Origin: CAZWRN01 sp964446685
Lineage (GTDB): Bacteria; Patescibacteriota; Microgenomatia; Daviesbacterales; UBA10151
Assembly: GCA_964446685.1 (NCBI GenBank)
Contig: CAYUPO010000008.1
Span: 1 to 58,667, forward strand
DNA: 58,667 bases
Direction of reading: 5' to 3'
The first letter of the stretch is position 1; each line of letters begins with the position of its first letter. Shown in pieces: positions 48,273 to 56,786 of this stretch. The notes below the pieces were generated by a model, which was not told the DNA's origin, searched no databases, and was given only the letters and a program-made list of their open reading frames with translations. Both the position numbers and the translations under genes were made by a program.

Positions 48273-48302
48273 AGTTTAAACCCAACCAGGACATTTTGTC
48301 AA
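48273..48302 (-). promoter_or_regulatory. Sigma70-type promoter (TTGACA-18-TAAACT) for the 38-codon peptide
   Basis: The minus-strand TTGACA (48297-48302) and TAAACT (48273-48278) are separated by 18 bases. Transcription would start about 50 bases before the ATG. Confidence 0.6.
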
Positions 48303-48369
48303 TACCAACTATAGGTCTTATTCAAATTAGAGCAGTAATTTCTTTAAAAAAAGCTTCAAAACCTTACCC

Positions 48370-48485
48370 GTATCCCGTTGAAAAACGGGATCTAAGAAGC
48401 GTAATAAAGTATTAAATTGGAAAATAATCTTCTACTAGACTACAGACTAAGTTATTTATATAGATTCCGGCTTTCGCCGGAATAC
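48370..48485. repeat. Two short perfect hairpins in an intergenic stretch
   Basis: ATCCCGTT-GAAA-AACGGGAT (near 48371-48390) and ATTCCGGC-TTTC-GCCGGAAT (near 48466-48485) are perfect 8-bp stems with 4-base loops. The rest of 48303-48534 shows no gene. Confidence 0.6.
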
Positions 48486-48534
48486 GGACAAATGAGTATA
48501 TTTTGAATTAATTTTTCCTTAATTCACAAAAGAG

Positions 48535-49014
48535 CTATTTTAGAATTCCAATGACCAGCCTTGCTTCATAATATCCAATTTGCTCTTCCAAAAGTGATGG
48601 TTTCTCAATCGATCTTACTGAATCTACAGTTGGATATAACCAGTTAAAATCTCTGAACGATGATTGAGGTATAAGCTTTTCTTTTTCAGGTTCAAACGAT
48701 CCAAATTTATAAACTCTAACAAACGGATCATCAGGATTTATCACTTTTTGTAGTCTATCCAAACTACGATAGACTCTTTTTCTTCCAATTTCAGGTAATT
48801 TATTAATATCAATCATCCAGTTTCTCAGCTCAATGGGTAACTTAATAAAATCAACTTTTGCGTCTGCATCTTTTTCAGTCATCTGCCAAAGAGTACGTAC
48901 ACTTATATCGCCGGGAACCGCCAAACCAGATTGACGTAACCTATTAATCAATGACTTTTCCTGTTTTTCTCTCCTCGCAGAAATACGTGATTCATACATG
49001 TCTTGAAATATCAT
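48535..49014 (-). CDS. Protein of unknown function
   Basis: This 159-residue soluble, basic protein begins MIFQDMYESRISARREKQEKSLINRLRQSG, a charged helix, followed by helical segments (LPEIGRKRVYRSLDRLQKVI). No family is recognised. It starts 9 bases after the ftsH stop and is probably co-transcribed with it. Confidence 0.5.
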   Translation of the reverse strand: MIFQDMYESRISARREKQEKSLINRLRQSGLAVPGDISVRTLWQMTEKDADAKVDFIKLPIELRNWMIDINKLPEIGRKRVYRSLDRLQKVINPDDPFVRVYKFGSFEPEKEKLIPQSSFRDFNWLYPTVDSVRSIEKPSLLEEQIGYYEARLVIGILK

Positions 49015-49023
49015 ATTTAGAAT

Positions 49024-50976
49024 TTATGCCATGACGGCTGTTTGGGTGGAACGAGGGGCGTTGCCTTTTTTCTTGCCAACTATTTTTTCAAATTCATCTG
49101 TATCTAAAGTCTCTTTATCCAGCAAAGCTTTGGCAACTTTATCTAAATTAACTTTATTTTTTCGCAGAATAGTCAGCGCCTGTGCATAGGCTACATCCAT
49201 GATCTTTTTGATTTCGGTGTCAATTTTAGCCTGGAGATTTTCTGAGATCTCAGACCCTTCCCGCTGCCACATACCAAACTGAGAGGCTGGTTTGATATTG
49301 ATCGGGCCAATATCACTCATGCCGTATTCAACCACCATTTCCCGGGCGATATTTGTTGCAACTTCGATATCATTTGAAGCACCGGTTGAAACATCTTTAA
49401 ATACCAGGTCTTCAGCTGCTCTACCACCTAATGCAGTAGCTATCTGTTCAAGCAAGCGGGATTTGGTTTCATTTGATCTATCTTCAGTTGGTGGGAACAT
49501 GGTATGACCGCCACTCATTCCCCGGGAAACAATCGTAATTCGGTGAACTGGGTCAACATGAGGCAGGGAGTGTCCCACCATTGCATGACCTGCTTCGTGA
49601 TAAGCCGCCAGAGATCTGTCTTCATCAGACTGCATTCTTTTTCTCTGTGGCCCCAGTTTTACTTTAGTTGCAGCTTCTTCAAGATCAATATTTCCAATTT
49701 CTTTTTTGGCGTCTCTCGCAGTTAAAATAGCTGCTTCATTTAACATGTTGGCCAGATCTGCTCCGGAAAAACCAACAGTTCGACGTGCTAAACGCTCAAT
49801 ATTAACATCCTTAGTGAAAGGTTTGCCTTTCATATGGATTGCTATAATGGCTTTTCTTTCTTCCAGATCTGGTAAGCCGATGACTACTCGCCTGTCAAAA
49901 CGGCCTGGTCTGACTAATGCCGGATCAAGTAGATCTGGTCTGTTGGTGGCACCAATTACGATCACTGATTCATTTGGAGCAAATCCGTCCATTTCAACCA
50001 AAATTTGGTTTAATGTCTGTTCTCTTTCATCATGTCCACCACCCATACCATTGCCGCGGGCCCTACCGATTGATTCGATTTCGTCAATAAAGATAATTCC
50101 AGGAGCGCTTTTTTTAGCCTGAGCAAACATATCTCTGACACGGGCTGCACCCACTCCGACTAACATCTCCATAAATTCAGATCCGGCGATAGAGAAAAAT
50201 GGCACACCTGCTTCTCCGGCGACAGCTCTGGATAATAATGTTTTACCAGTTCCTGGAGGACCAACCAGCAATACACCTTTTGGTGTTCTGGCACCAACTT
50301 CTTTGTACTTTTGTGGATTTTTCAAAAAGTCGACTACTTCTTCTAACTCTTTTTTAGATTCATAAACACCAGCGACATCAGCAAATTTGACCTGAGGTGC
50401 ATCTTTATTAAATAGTCTGGCTCTGGACTGGCCAAATGAGAAGATCCCCTGTCCGGCATCTTTAGCCTGTCTAAAAATCAGTAAGAAAAACACAATCATT
50501 AAAATTACCGGGATTAATGTACCTAAGAGTGACAACCATCCCTGCTGCCAGGAGATATCTTTGACTTCGATTGCGACATTGGAAGGATCTATCTGGGAAG
50601 ATTCCAGGATCTGATAGATAGATTCACCTGCTTCTTTTCGGGCGGAGACAGTTTTACCGGCTTTATCAGCATCCTCCGGTAGATTTTGTTTGTAAGCTAC
50701 CAACACTTTTTCACCTTCAACTGTGACTTTGTCTACTTTTTGGGCTTTAATATCGGAAACTATCTGAGAAATAGGGACATCATTAGTGGTACTGGAGCTG
50801 CTTTGCAGTCCGGCAAAAAATATCAGAGCTGCCAGTCCGATCAGTAAATAAACACCCAATCCTTTGACTAAACTCATTACTTTATTGTTTTTTCCGTTAG
50901 TCTTTTTTTGTTTAAACGGATTTGGTATTACAGATTTTGAGGGTAATTTTGGTAAATTCTTCTTCAGGTTTGCCAC
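49024..50976 (-). CDS. ftsH: ATP-dependent zinc metalloprotease FtsH
   Basis: This 650-residue membrane protease starts at GTG. TM1 spans about 38-57 and TM2 about 148-168, with a small periplasmic domain between. The AAA domain has GPPGTGKT (239-246), IIFIDEIESIGRARG (Walker B) and the SRH ATNRPDLLDPALVRPGRFDRR. The protease domain has HEAGH (460-464, zinc and catalytic Glu). It degrades misfolded or regulated membrane proteins. Confidence 0.97.
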   Translation of the reverse strand: MANLKKNLPKLPSKSVIPNPFKQKKTNGKNNKVMSLVKGLGVYLLIGLAALIFFAGLQSSSSTTNDVPISQIVSDIKAQKVDKVTVEGEKVLVAYKQNLPEDADKAGKTVSARKEAGESIYQILESSQIDPSNVAIEVKDISWQQGWLSLLGTLIPVILMIVFFLLIFRQAKDAGQGIFSFGQSRARLFNKDAPQVKFADVAGVYESKKELEEVVDFLKNPQKYKEVGARTPKGVLLVGPPGTGKTLLSRAVAGEAGVPFFSIAGSEFMEMLVGVGAARVRDMFAQAKKSAPGIIFIDEIESIGRARGNGMGGGHDEREQTLNQILVEMDGFAPNESVIVIGATNRPDLLDPALVRPGRFDRRVVIGLPDLEERKAIIAIHMKGKPFTKDVNIERLARRTVGFSGADLANMLNEAAILTARDAKKEIGNIDLEEAATKVKLGPQRKRMQSDEDRSLAAYHEAGHAMVGHSLPHVDPVHRITIVSRGMSGGHTMFPPTEDRSNETKSRLLEQIATALGGRAAEDLVFKDVSTGASNDIEVATNIAREMVVEYGMSDIGPINIKPASQFGMWQREGSEISENLQAKIDTEIKKIMDVAYAQALTILRKNKVNLDKVAKALLDKETLDTDEFEKIVGKKKGNAPRSTQTAVMA

Positions 50977-50982
50977 GTGCAG

Positions 50983-50988
50983 ACTATA
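50983..50988 (-). promoter_or_regulatory. Extended -10 (TGTTATAGT) for ftsH
   Basis: The minus-strand TG-T-TATAGT ends 6 bases before the GTG start and so supports GTG. Confidence 0.6.
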
Positions 50989-51118
50989 ACATATATATGA
51001 CTGCTTGAAAAGACCAGGAGGAAGGTGGAGTAAAATTTCTAATTAATCTAATTACTAAGTACCCTAAACAAGTTCTAAATCCTAATGCCCAAATTTTTAG
51101 ACATTTATGCATTTGACA

Positions 51119-51152
51119 TTATTTAGAAATTAGTAATTAGAAATTAGAAATT
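51119..51152. repeat. ATTAGAA heptamer array
   Basis: ATTAGAAATTAGTAATTAG and AAATTAGAAATTT are four near-perfect 7-base units just after the lepB-CAP gene end. The spacer 50989-51158 otherwise shows no gene. Confidence 0.65.
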
Positions 51153-51158
51153 TCCCCT

Positions 51159-52550
51159 CTACTCTCCATTTAACTTTCTGGCTAGTTCATTTTGTTCTCG
51201 GCTGAGGGTTTTTTCCTGATCGATATAGTCTTTTTCCTGTTTTTTCAGCCATTCATTATTTTTCATTTTATTTACTATCACTTCAAAATGCTCGATTCTG
51301 AGGCTAATAATCTGATTTAACCTGTCTACATCTGCTTTATGCTGGTTGTATAACTCTGCTGAAACAGGGTTGGTGGCAAGATCCGCCCACCCAGACTGGA
51401 CTTTTTTGAGGCTGTCGAGGCCATTTTGCCAGGATGTGAGTTCTTCTTTGGTATAGTTTGGTGGAATATATCCAGCCAGATGCTGGACGATAATCTGGGT
51501 AGGACAGCCGTTGATCTTACCCTGCACTTCGGAGATCCCGATATCTTCAAACTGTGGATCAAGCAAAAATTTTTGCCATTTTGGAAATTCAAAGATATTT
51601 TCGCCTAGTTCTTCAGCTTCGTAATAACCTCTGACAAAAGCTTCCGACCAGGTTGGATTCCAGTAGCCTGCCTCTGCCATTGAATCTTCCATAGTATATC
51701 CGGATCTGGTGGCATCAAAAGAGAAATCGTTAAATTTCAGCACATTATTCCCTCTTAGAGCAGCTGATTTTTCCAATAACTGATTGTATTTTAGCGGTTT
51801 GAGGTTTTTGGCAGTTCTTTTTTGATTAATCAATTCCACATATTTTTGTTTATCAAGTTTGATTTTGGAATTTGGATTGGAATCCAGTAATGGATCATGC
51901 CAGAGCTTGTCGTATATGCCCAGCTGTTTTTCATAAGGTAGAACATGGGTAATATCTGACTCATCTATCAGTCCAAGTTCAAAACGAGAGTCACTGCTAC
52001 CTTTACGGTTGTCACCTAATACAAAATATTTATTTTCCGGAATTTTAAGTTTGGTGCAGTCAGGCAAAAAATCACCGCCAAAAGTTGAGTAAGGCAGCGC
52101 GGTATATGGCTCTTTCTGAGCCTCTCCATTTATCAATACCTGCCCATCCCTGATCTCAATAGTATCACCAGGCAAGCCAACTAGCCTTTTTACAAAACCT
52201 CGGGCTTCATTGTATTCCTTAGTGGTAATTTCATCCGTCACTTTGTTTTCAAAATCAACGATATCCCCTCTTTTGAGCTGGTAATCAAAATATTCTTTGC
52301 CTCCGATTTTTAGTCCTGCGGGATAATAATCCATCTCAATGGTCGCAACAGTCTGCTCTGCTAATTCCTGACGATCACTCCCCTCACCTTTAGGAAAAGT
52401 TGGGTACATCGAACCTGTCCCAGATAAAGCAATTTTTTCAGTCGCAAACCCAGTTTTACCAAGAACTTCACGCCTTAAAACAGGATTGCGGGTTACCGCT
52501 ATAAATAATGAGGCAATTAATAAGAGGCTAAGCAGTATCCGGTTGATCAT
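51159..52550 (-). CDS. lepB: Signal peptidase I fused to a CAP domain and coiled-coil tail
   Basis: The 463-residue protein has a membrane anchor (about 4-20), then a signal peptidase I domain: GTGSMYPTF with nucleophile Ser47, FVKRLVGLPGDTIEI with general base Lys121, and YFVLGDNRKGSSDSRF (176-190). Residues about 232-361 form a CAP-like domain (YVELINQKRTAKNLKPL, LGENIFEF, DIGISEVQG, IIVQHLAGY). About 370-463 is charged and helical. Peptidase and CAP domains both act outside the membrane. Fusion of the two is unusual. It diverges from the gene at 52576. Confidence 0.85.
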   Translation of the reverse strand: MINRILLSLLLIASLFIAVTRNPVLRREVLGKTGFATEKIALSGTGSMYPTFPKGEGSDRQELAEQTVATIEMDYYPAGLKIGGKEYFDYQLKRGDIVDFENKVTDEITTKEYNEARGFVKRLVGLPGDTIEIRDGQVLINGEAQKEPYTALPYSTFGGDFLPDCTKLKIPENKYFVLGDNRKGSSDSRFELGLIDESDITHVLPYEKQLGIYDKLWHDPLLDSNPNSKIKLDKQKYVELINQKRTAKNLKPLKYNQLLEKSAALRGNNVLKFNDFSFDATRSGYTMEDSMAEAGYWNPTWSEAFVRGYYEAEELGENIFEFPKWQKFLLDPQFEDIGISEVQGKINGCPTQIIVQHLAGYIPPNYTKEELTSWQNGLDSLKKVQSGWADLATNPVSAELYNQHKADVDRLNQIISLRIEHFEVIVNKMKNNEWLKKQEKDYIDQEKTLSREQNELARKLNGE

Positions 52551-52563
52551 CAGTAGTATTAAG

Positions 52564-52569
52564 TATAAT
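52564..52569 (+). promoter_or_regulatory. -10 box (TATAAT), leaderless arrangement
   Basis: A consensus TATAAT ends 6 bases before the ATG at 52576. It selects that start over the in-frame codon at 52486 inside lepB. Confidence 0.6.
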
Positions 52570-52575
52570 GTATTA

Positions 52576-53013
52576 ATGCAGATGGATGAAAATAATGATA
52601 TTTTAGTATCGCAGTTTAAACAGATTTCAAAAATTTTGGGACCTAAGTGGAAGTATAAATACCACCGGCCGGATTATGCACCTCTCGACCTCAAAGACAC
52701 TCGATGTGACTATCAAACTATAGAATTGAGCAAAGACAGCAAAGAGGGTGTATTTCTAACAGTTCACCACAGTGATTCGGCAATTCTGAATATCACTTCC
52801 AGAACCTTACCACTTTTTTCTATATTATTTGGTCCGGTTCAACATGTTCATTTTATGGAAAATGAACCCAAAGTTATTATTGAAAGTTTTGTTGATAATT
52901 GGGTTAATTTGATCGAAATAGGGCAAGATGGAACATTTAGAGAATATCACCACTTTCCAAAGAATGAATACAGATTATCATTACATCCTGAAAATTCTAC
53001 AGATACTGAATAA
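52576..53013 (+). CDS. Protein of unknown function
   Basis: From the ATG at 52576 this is a 145-residue soluble protein with strand-rich central region (GVFLTVHHSDSAILNITSRTL; KVIIESFVDNWVNLIEIGQDG). No family is recognised. It ends one base before the convergent tRNA-binding gene ends. Confidence 0.5.
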   Translation: MQMDENNDILVSQFKQISKILGPKWKYKYHRPDYAPLDLKDTRCDYQTIELSKDSKEGVFLTVHHSDSAILNITSRTLPLFSILFGPVQHVHFMENEPKVIIESFVDNWVNLIEIGQDGTFREYHHFPKNEYRLSLHPENSTDTE

Positions 53014-53457
53014 TTATCTTATTTTGGCTCCGTTTGGAACTTTTTCTGAAACTGTCAGTGGTATTGGTTTTTCTTCACCTTCTGCAGCCATGATCATGCC
53101 CTGAGACTCCAGACCCATCATTTTGCGTGGAGCTAAATTAGTAATGAAGACAAATTGTTTACCCACCAGATCCTCAGGTTTATACCATTGTTTAATACCA
53201 GACAAAATCTGTCTGATTTCATTTGGCTGGTCCTCTTGTACTTCTGTCATCTCGACCGTAGCGGAGAGATCTCTCCCCTCTTGGTTAAGGGATTCCTCGA
53301 CTCGTTCCTCGCTCGGAATGACGGCTTTGGAACCAAAGTCTACTTGCAGTTTTAAAAGTCTGTCAGAACCCTCTATCTCTTCTGCAGAGATAACAGTTCC
53401 AACTTTAAATTCTAGTTTGGCAAAATCATCAATCTGGACAATATGTTTTGAGTTCAT
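53014..53457 (-). CDS. tRNA-binding domain protein (MetRS C-terminal/Arc1p-like) with in-frame repeat insertion
   Basis: The 147-residue protein is an OB-fold tRNA-binding domain: DDFAKLEFKVGTVISAEEIEGSDRLLKLQVDFG (10-42), then IRQILSGIKQWYKPEDLVGKQ and NLAPRKMMGLESQGMIMAA. In relatives the strand ending VDFG is followed almost directly by (R)QI(V/L)SGI. Here residues 45-79 (AVIPSEERVEESLNQEG..) are extra and coincide with a palindromic repeat (53245-53322). Such domains bind the outside of tRNA as part of MetRS or as a stand-alone partner. Confidence 0.88.
   Translation of the reverse strand: MNSKHIVQIDDFAKLEFKVGTVISAEEIEGSDRLLKLQVDFGSKAVIPSEERVEESLNQEGRDLSATVEMTEVQEDQPNEIRQILSGIKQWYKPEDLVGKQFVFITNLAPRKMMGLESQGMIMAAEGEEKPIPLTVSEKVPNGAKIR
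53245..53322 (-). repeat. Palindromic repeat element inside the tRNA-binding protein gene
   Basis: TGTCATCTCGACCGTAGCGG at the left and CTCGGAATGAC at the right are the imperfect ends. The interior has GAGAGATCTCTCCC and GATTCCTCGACTCG. The element is in frame and adds about 35 residues between two beta strands. Confidence 0.78.
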
Positions 53458-53530
53458 AGTTGGTTGATTTTACTTTAAATCACTTTAAACATCCAGTCAT
53501 TTCAAGATTTTTTTGGTTGAACTAAACTGA

Positions 53531-53536
53531 TATAGT
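53531..53536 (+). promoter_or_regulatory. Extended -10 (TGATATAGT)
   Basis: TG-A-TATAGT ends 6 bases before the ATG at 53543. Confidence 0.55.
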
Positions 53537-53542
53537 AAATTA

Positions 53543-54502
53543 ATGCCGAATATAGATCAAGCGACTGAACATGAACCCAATTTTTTACAGGATTCTGAAA
53601 AAAAGATTTTGATGATTGGTGAAAAAGCTTCCCAAGCATTAGACAGAGTTTTTAGTCAAATTCCAGTAGAAGATAAACAAAATTTTAGACGATGGGGTGA
53701 GATAGGCGGTTTTTGTGCTATGTTAACCGGAATCAAACCTACTTTAGACACCCCTGAAAACTGGACATACGGTAGACCTTTATTTGAACAAATCACTCAA
53801 GAAGATCCGAGCCTGAAATTTGCTTTTGATACATTACCTGGATACAAGTTCGTTAATCGTGAAGCCCTTTTACAGACTATGCGGCATAATCAAGACTATT
53901 TTCCAGAAATTGTAAATTATGATCAAGCTAAGGATTTTTTTATAAAAACTTACAACCTGAACTTAAGTCCAGAGGGGAAAGATCCGCAAGAATTTATTAA
54001 ATCAGTAGTTAGGACAGGGCTTTTTCTGGGTTACCCAAAGGAGGAGTCTATAAAAATGGCTCGGCATATTCAAAAAGGGTTCCATCAAATGTATGAACTT
54101 ATTGAATTTACCGACCCTAAAGTAGTTTTCGAAAAAACTGGTATTTCACCTGAAGATTTAAAAGTTTTAAGAGAGTATCAGGATCTGACAATTCATCATT
54201 CTGAAGGAACTGTAACTCAAAATTTGAAAAAAGCTGAAGTAATGAAAAATAAGGTTAAATCGATTTTAGCTCACACAACCGGCATTGATCCGGAATTAAA
54301 AGCACTCTTTTTAACTAGACAGGGCTATTTATTTAATCAGGTAGGCTGGGTTGGATATAACGACTCGGAAGCTAGTATTGAAGCAATGAAAAAAAGTGAT
54401 GCTCAGTTTCAGAAAACGGGGATGAAAGATGTCTTAGTAAAACATGATATTGTCTTACAAGGTCACAATATACCAAGCTATTTACCTTCTAAAGCTGCCT
54501 GA
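53543..54502 (+). CDS. Protein of unknown function
   Basis: The 319-residue soluble, mainly helical protein has no signal peptide and no recognised family. NFRRWGEIGGFCAMLTGIKP and YPKEESIKMARHIQKGFHQMYELIEF are the most structured-looking blocks. The extended -10 supports the start. It ends convergently 12 bases from trpS. Confidence 0.5.
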   Translation: MPNIDQATEHEPNFLQDSEKKILMIGEKASQALDRVFSQIPVEDKQNFRRWGEIGGFCAMLTGIKPTLDTPENWTYGRPLFEQITQEDPSLKFAFDTLPGYKFVNREALLQTMRHNQDYFPEIVNYDQAKDFFIKTYNLNLSPEGKDPQEFIKSVVRTGLFLGYPKEESIKMARHIQKGFHQMYELIEFTDPKVVFEKTGISPEDLKVLREYQDLTIHHSEGTVTQNLKKAEVMKNKVKSILAHTTGIDPELKALFLTRQGYLFNQVGWVGYNDSEASIEAMKKSDAQFQKTGMKDVLVKHDIVLQGHNIPSYLPSKAA

Positions 54503-54514
54503 GATTCTAGATAA

Positions 54515-55501
54515 TTATGTACCTAGGCCAACTTTTCGCTTTACCCTTTTTAGTGTTTCTTCTGCCATTGGGCGGATTTTATTGGCACCTTCTTGGAGCA
54601 TCTTTTCGATAGTCTCGGGATTTGCCATCAGCTCCTGGTATTTTTCTTGCACAGGTTTTAATGCTTCAACTACTACCGCTGCAACTTCTTTTTTGAAATC
54701 TCCATAGCCTTTGCCGTCAAAGTGCGATTCAATTTCTTCTCTGGATAGTCCAGTTAAGTTTTCATAGATTTCTAACAAGTTATAAACTCCGGGTCTAGAT
54801 GCATCAAACTTCACAACCCCTTCACTGTCGGTGGTGGCTTTCATAATCTTTGAACGAATTAACTCAGGATCATCTAGTAAATTGATTCGACTGCCCGCAC
54901 TGGGATTGGATTTGGACATTTTTTTAGTTGGATCATCCAGACTCATTACTCTGGCTGCTATTTGCGAAATTTTTGGTTCTGGAAGTTTAAATGTTTCTCC
55001 ATAAATGCCATTAAATCGCTGCGCAATATCCCGGGTCAGCTCAACGTGCTGCTTTTGATCTTCGCCAACAGGTACTTCATCTGTGTCATAGAGCAAAATA
55101 TCTGCTGCCATCAGCACTGGATAATCATAAAGTCCGGCACTAACTGATTCTTGTTGATCCCCTGCCTTGTCTTTGAATTGGGTCATTCTGTTTAACCATC
55201 CAGTCGGAGTAAAACAGTTTAAAATCCAGCCTAATTCAGCGTGGGCAGAAATATCTGACTGCACAAAAACTGTGGATTTTTGTGGATCAAGTCCCGCTGC
55301 AAAATAAATAGCTGCTAGCTCTCGGATCTTTTTTCTTAACTCAATCGGATCCTGTGGAACGGTGATAGCGTGCATATCGACAATGCAAAAAATATTGTCA
55401 GTCTCATCCTGAGCATCAACCCACCTTTTGAGCGCACCCAAATAGTTGCCCAAATGCAAATCTCCTGATGGCTGTATTCCTGAAAAAACTTTTTTCTTCA
55501 T
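54515..55501 (-). CDS. trpS: Tryptophanyl-tRNA synthetase
   Basis: This 328-residue class Ic synthetase charges tRNA-Trp. It has the HIGH-type motif PSGDLHLGNYLGAL (about 11-24), VPVGEDQKQHVELTRDIA (about 142-159) and KKMSKSNPS (KMSKS, about 192-200). Length is normal. It lies downstream of a T-box-led gene set and near a TrpR-family gene, so it may be in a tryptophan-linked regulon, although a 73-base spacer with a hairpin precedes it. Confidence 0.96.
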   Translation of the reverse strand: MKKKVFSGIQPSGDLHLGNYLGALKRWVDAQDETDNIFCIVDMHAITVPQDPIELRKKIRELAAIYFAAGLDPQKSTVFVQSDISAHAELGWILNCFTPTGWLNRMTQFKDKAGDQQESVSAGLYDYPVLMAADILLYDTDEVPVGEDQKQHVELTRDIAQRFNGIYGETFKLPEPKISQIAARVMSLDDPTKKMSKSNPSAGSRINLLDDPELIRSKIMKATTDSEGVVKFDASRPGVYNLLEIYENLTGLSREEIESHFDGKGYGDFKKEVAAVVVEALKPVQEKYQELMANPETIEKMLQEGANKIRPMAEETLKRVKRKVGLGT

Positions 55502-55540
55502 AATTGTCTCTATTCTATTTTGTTAGCTTCATTTCTGCAA

Positions 55541-55572
55541 TTAGGAGATACTCTCGAGCGTATCTCCTAAGC
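55541..55572. repeat. Perfect hairpin between trpS and the upstream gene
   Basis: AGGAGATAC, loop TCTCGAGC, GTATCTCCT: a 9-bp perfect stem in the 73-base spacer. There is no T-run on either side, so it could be a processing site or a regulatory hairpin rather than a terminator. Confidence 0.6.
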
Positions 55573-55574
55573 AT

Positions 55575-56048
55575 TCAAGATTTATTCCTTAAAGGGGCTA
55601 ATCTATTATACAAATAGTATTCCCCTGGGAAACCTCGATTTATGTCACCTCTTAAAGTGAGTTGCTGCATTATGGCTAACTTTTCGATCTCTGCTTCAGC
55701 CGCTTCCTTATTTATTCCAAAATCTTTAACAGTAAAAACACGTAAATTTTTATCTGATTGATCAGGTGAAGTATACAGTCTGCCAGATTCACTCACAAAA
55801 TATTCAGTCACATATATGGTTGCTCCCCACGCAGCTCCTGTGCCGTCAGATTCTGTGTGAGAATATAATCTTTTATTCCCTGAACCTAAATAATAACCAT
55901 TAGTTTCAACCAAGCTGTGCTTATAATGCGATGCATTTTCGATTAAATCTTTTAGTGGAACTGGTCGCGCCCTTAGCCCGACAAATTCTGCAACGTAAAT
56001 TCCAGCTTTAACTAATGCCTCTTTACTTCTATTTATTCTTTCTGCCAT
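55575..56048 (-). CDS. Protein of unknown function
   Basis: The 157-residue soluble protein begins MAERINRSKEALVKAGIYVAEFVG. AAAGGAGGTGATG just before the ATG is a very strong Shine-Dalgarno. It has beta-rich central strands (GATIYVTEYFVSESGRLYTS) and a helical tail. No family is recognised. It is the third gene after the T-box, 15 bases from the racemase gene. Confidence 0.55.
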   Translation of the reverse strand: MAERINRSKEALVKAGIYVAEFVGLRARPVPLKDLIENASHYKHSLVETNGYYLGSGNKRLYSHTESDGTGAAWGATIYVTEYFVSESGRLYTSPDQSDKNLRVFTVKDFGINKEAAEAEIEKLAIMQQLTLRGDINRGFPGEYYLYNRLAPLRNKS

Positions 56049-56063
56049 TTTTCATCACCTCCT

Positions 56064-56786
56064 TTAAACATTTGAGTTTCCTCCTTTGTTGCTTAAAGGG
56101 TGATAGTATTTTTCTAGTAGTGCTTCAGCTAGAACGGCTATTGAATTAAAACTTGGAACTTTATAGCTTGTTGGAAATACAATTGGTAATTCAGTACATC
56201 CTAAAATAATAGCTTCAGCACCTTTTGCTACCAATGAGTCGGCAATTTTTATTAACAGTTTCTCTTCTTCTTTCCCATTTTTCCCCGCAATCACTGCCCG
56301 AATGACTTTCTCAAGTTGATCAATCTGACTTTGAGAAGGTAAATTACTTTCGACATTTACTTTTTCAAAAGCACTGCTATATAAACCCGTCTTCAAAGTT
56401 GTTGGAGTTCCCATTAAGCCAATTTTTTTAAAACCATTCTTTTGAATTTGCTTTACCATTTCATCAACCATCGAAACAAAAGGAACGGTGGTTTCTTTTT
56501 GCAAATCTTTGAGTAATAAATGAGCTGTATTGCAGGCGATAGAAAAACACTGAATCTGATTTGGGTCTACCATTTTTACTCGTGTTTTTAACATTTCTAA
56601 AGCAGCTTTTTTCGAACTTTCATCTGAAATAAAATCTGGTACTGGAACTGAGAACAGAACAATATCCGGAAACTGATCGTTATGAACTGCGCCAAATTTT
56701 TCTATCGACATTCTGATCAGATTGTTATACATATACTCTGATGCTTCAGGGCCCATACCACCTAAAATAGCTAAGGTTTTTTTCAT
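56064..56786 (-). CDS. Aspartate/glutamate racemase family protein
   Basis: The 240-residue protein begins KTLAILGGMGPEASEYMY. It has both catalytic Cys motifs, SIACNTAHLLL (about 82-92) and ILGCTELPIVF (about 194-204), as in Asp/Glu racemases (YgeA/RacX type). It may supply D-amino acids for peptidoglycan. AAGGAGG precedes the start and the ATG overlaps the upstream gene's stop (ATGA). The exact substrate is not readable. Confidence 0.88.
   Translation of the reverse strand: MKKTLAILGGMGPEASEYMYNNLIRMSIEKFGAVHNDQFPDIVLFSVPVPDFISDESSKKAALEMLKTRVKMVDPNQIQCFSIACNTAHLLLKDLQKETTVPFVSMVDEMVKQIQKNGFKKIGLMGTPTTLKTGLYSSAFEKVNVESNLPSQSQIDQLEKVIRAVIAGKNGKEEEKLLIKIADSLVAKGAEAIILGCTELPIVFPTSYKVPSFNSIAVLAEALLEKYYHPLSNKGGNSNV

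Noticed and set aside
49706..50122. 138-codon plus-strand frame inside ftsH
   Set aside because: It is antisense to conserved FtsH motifs.
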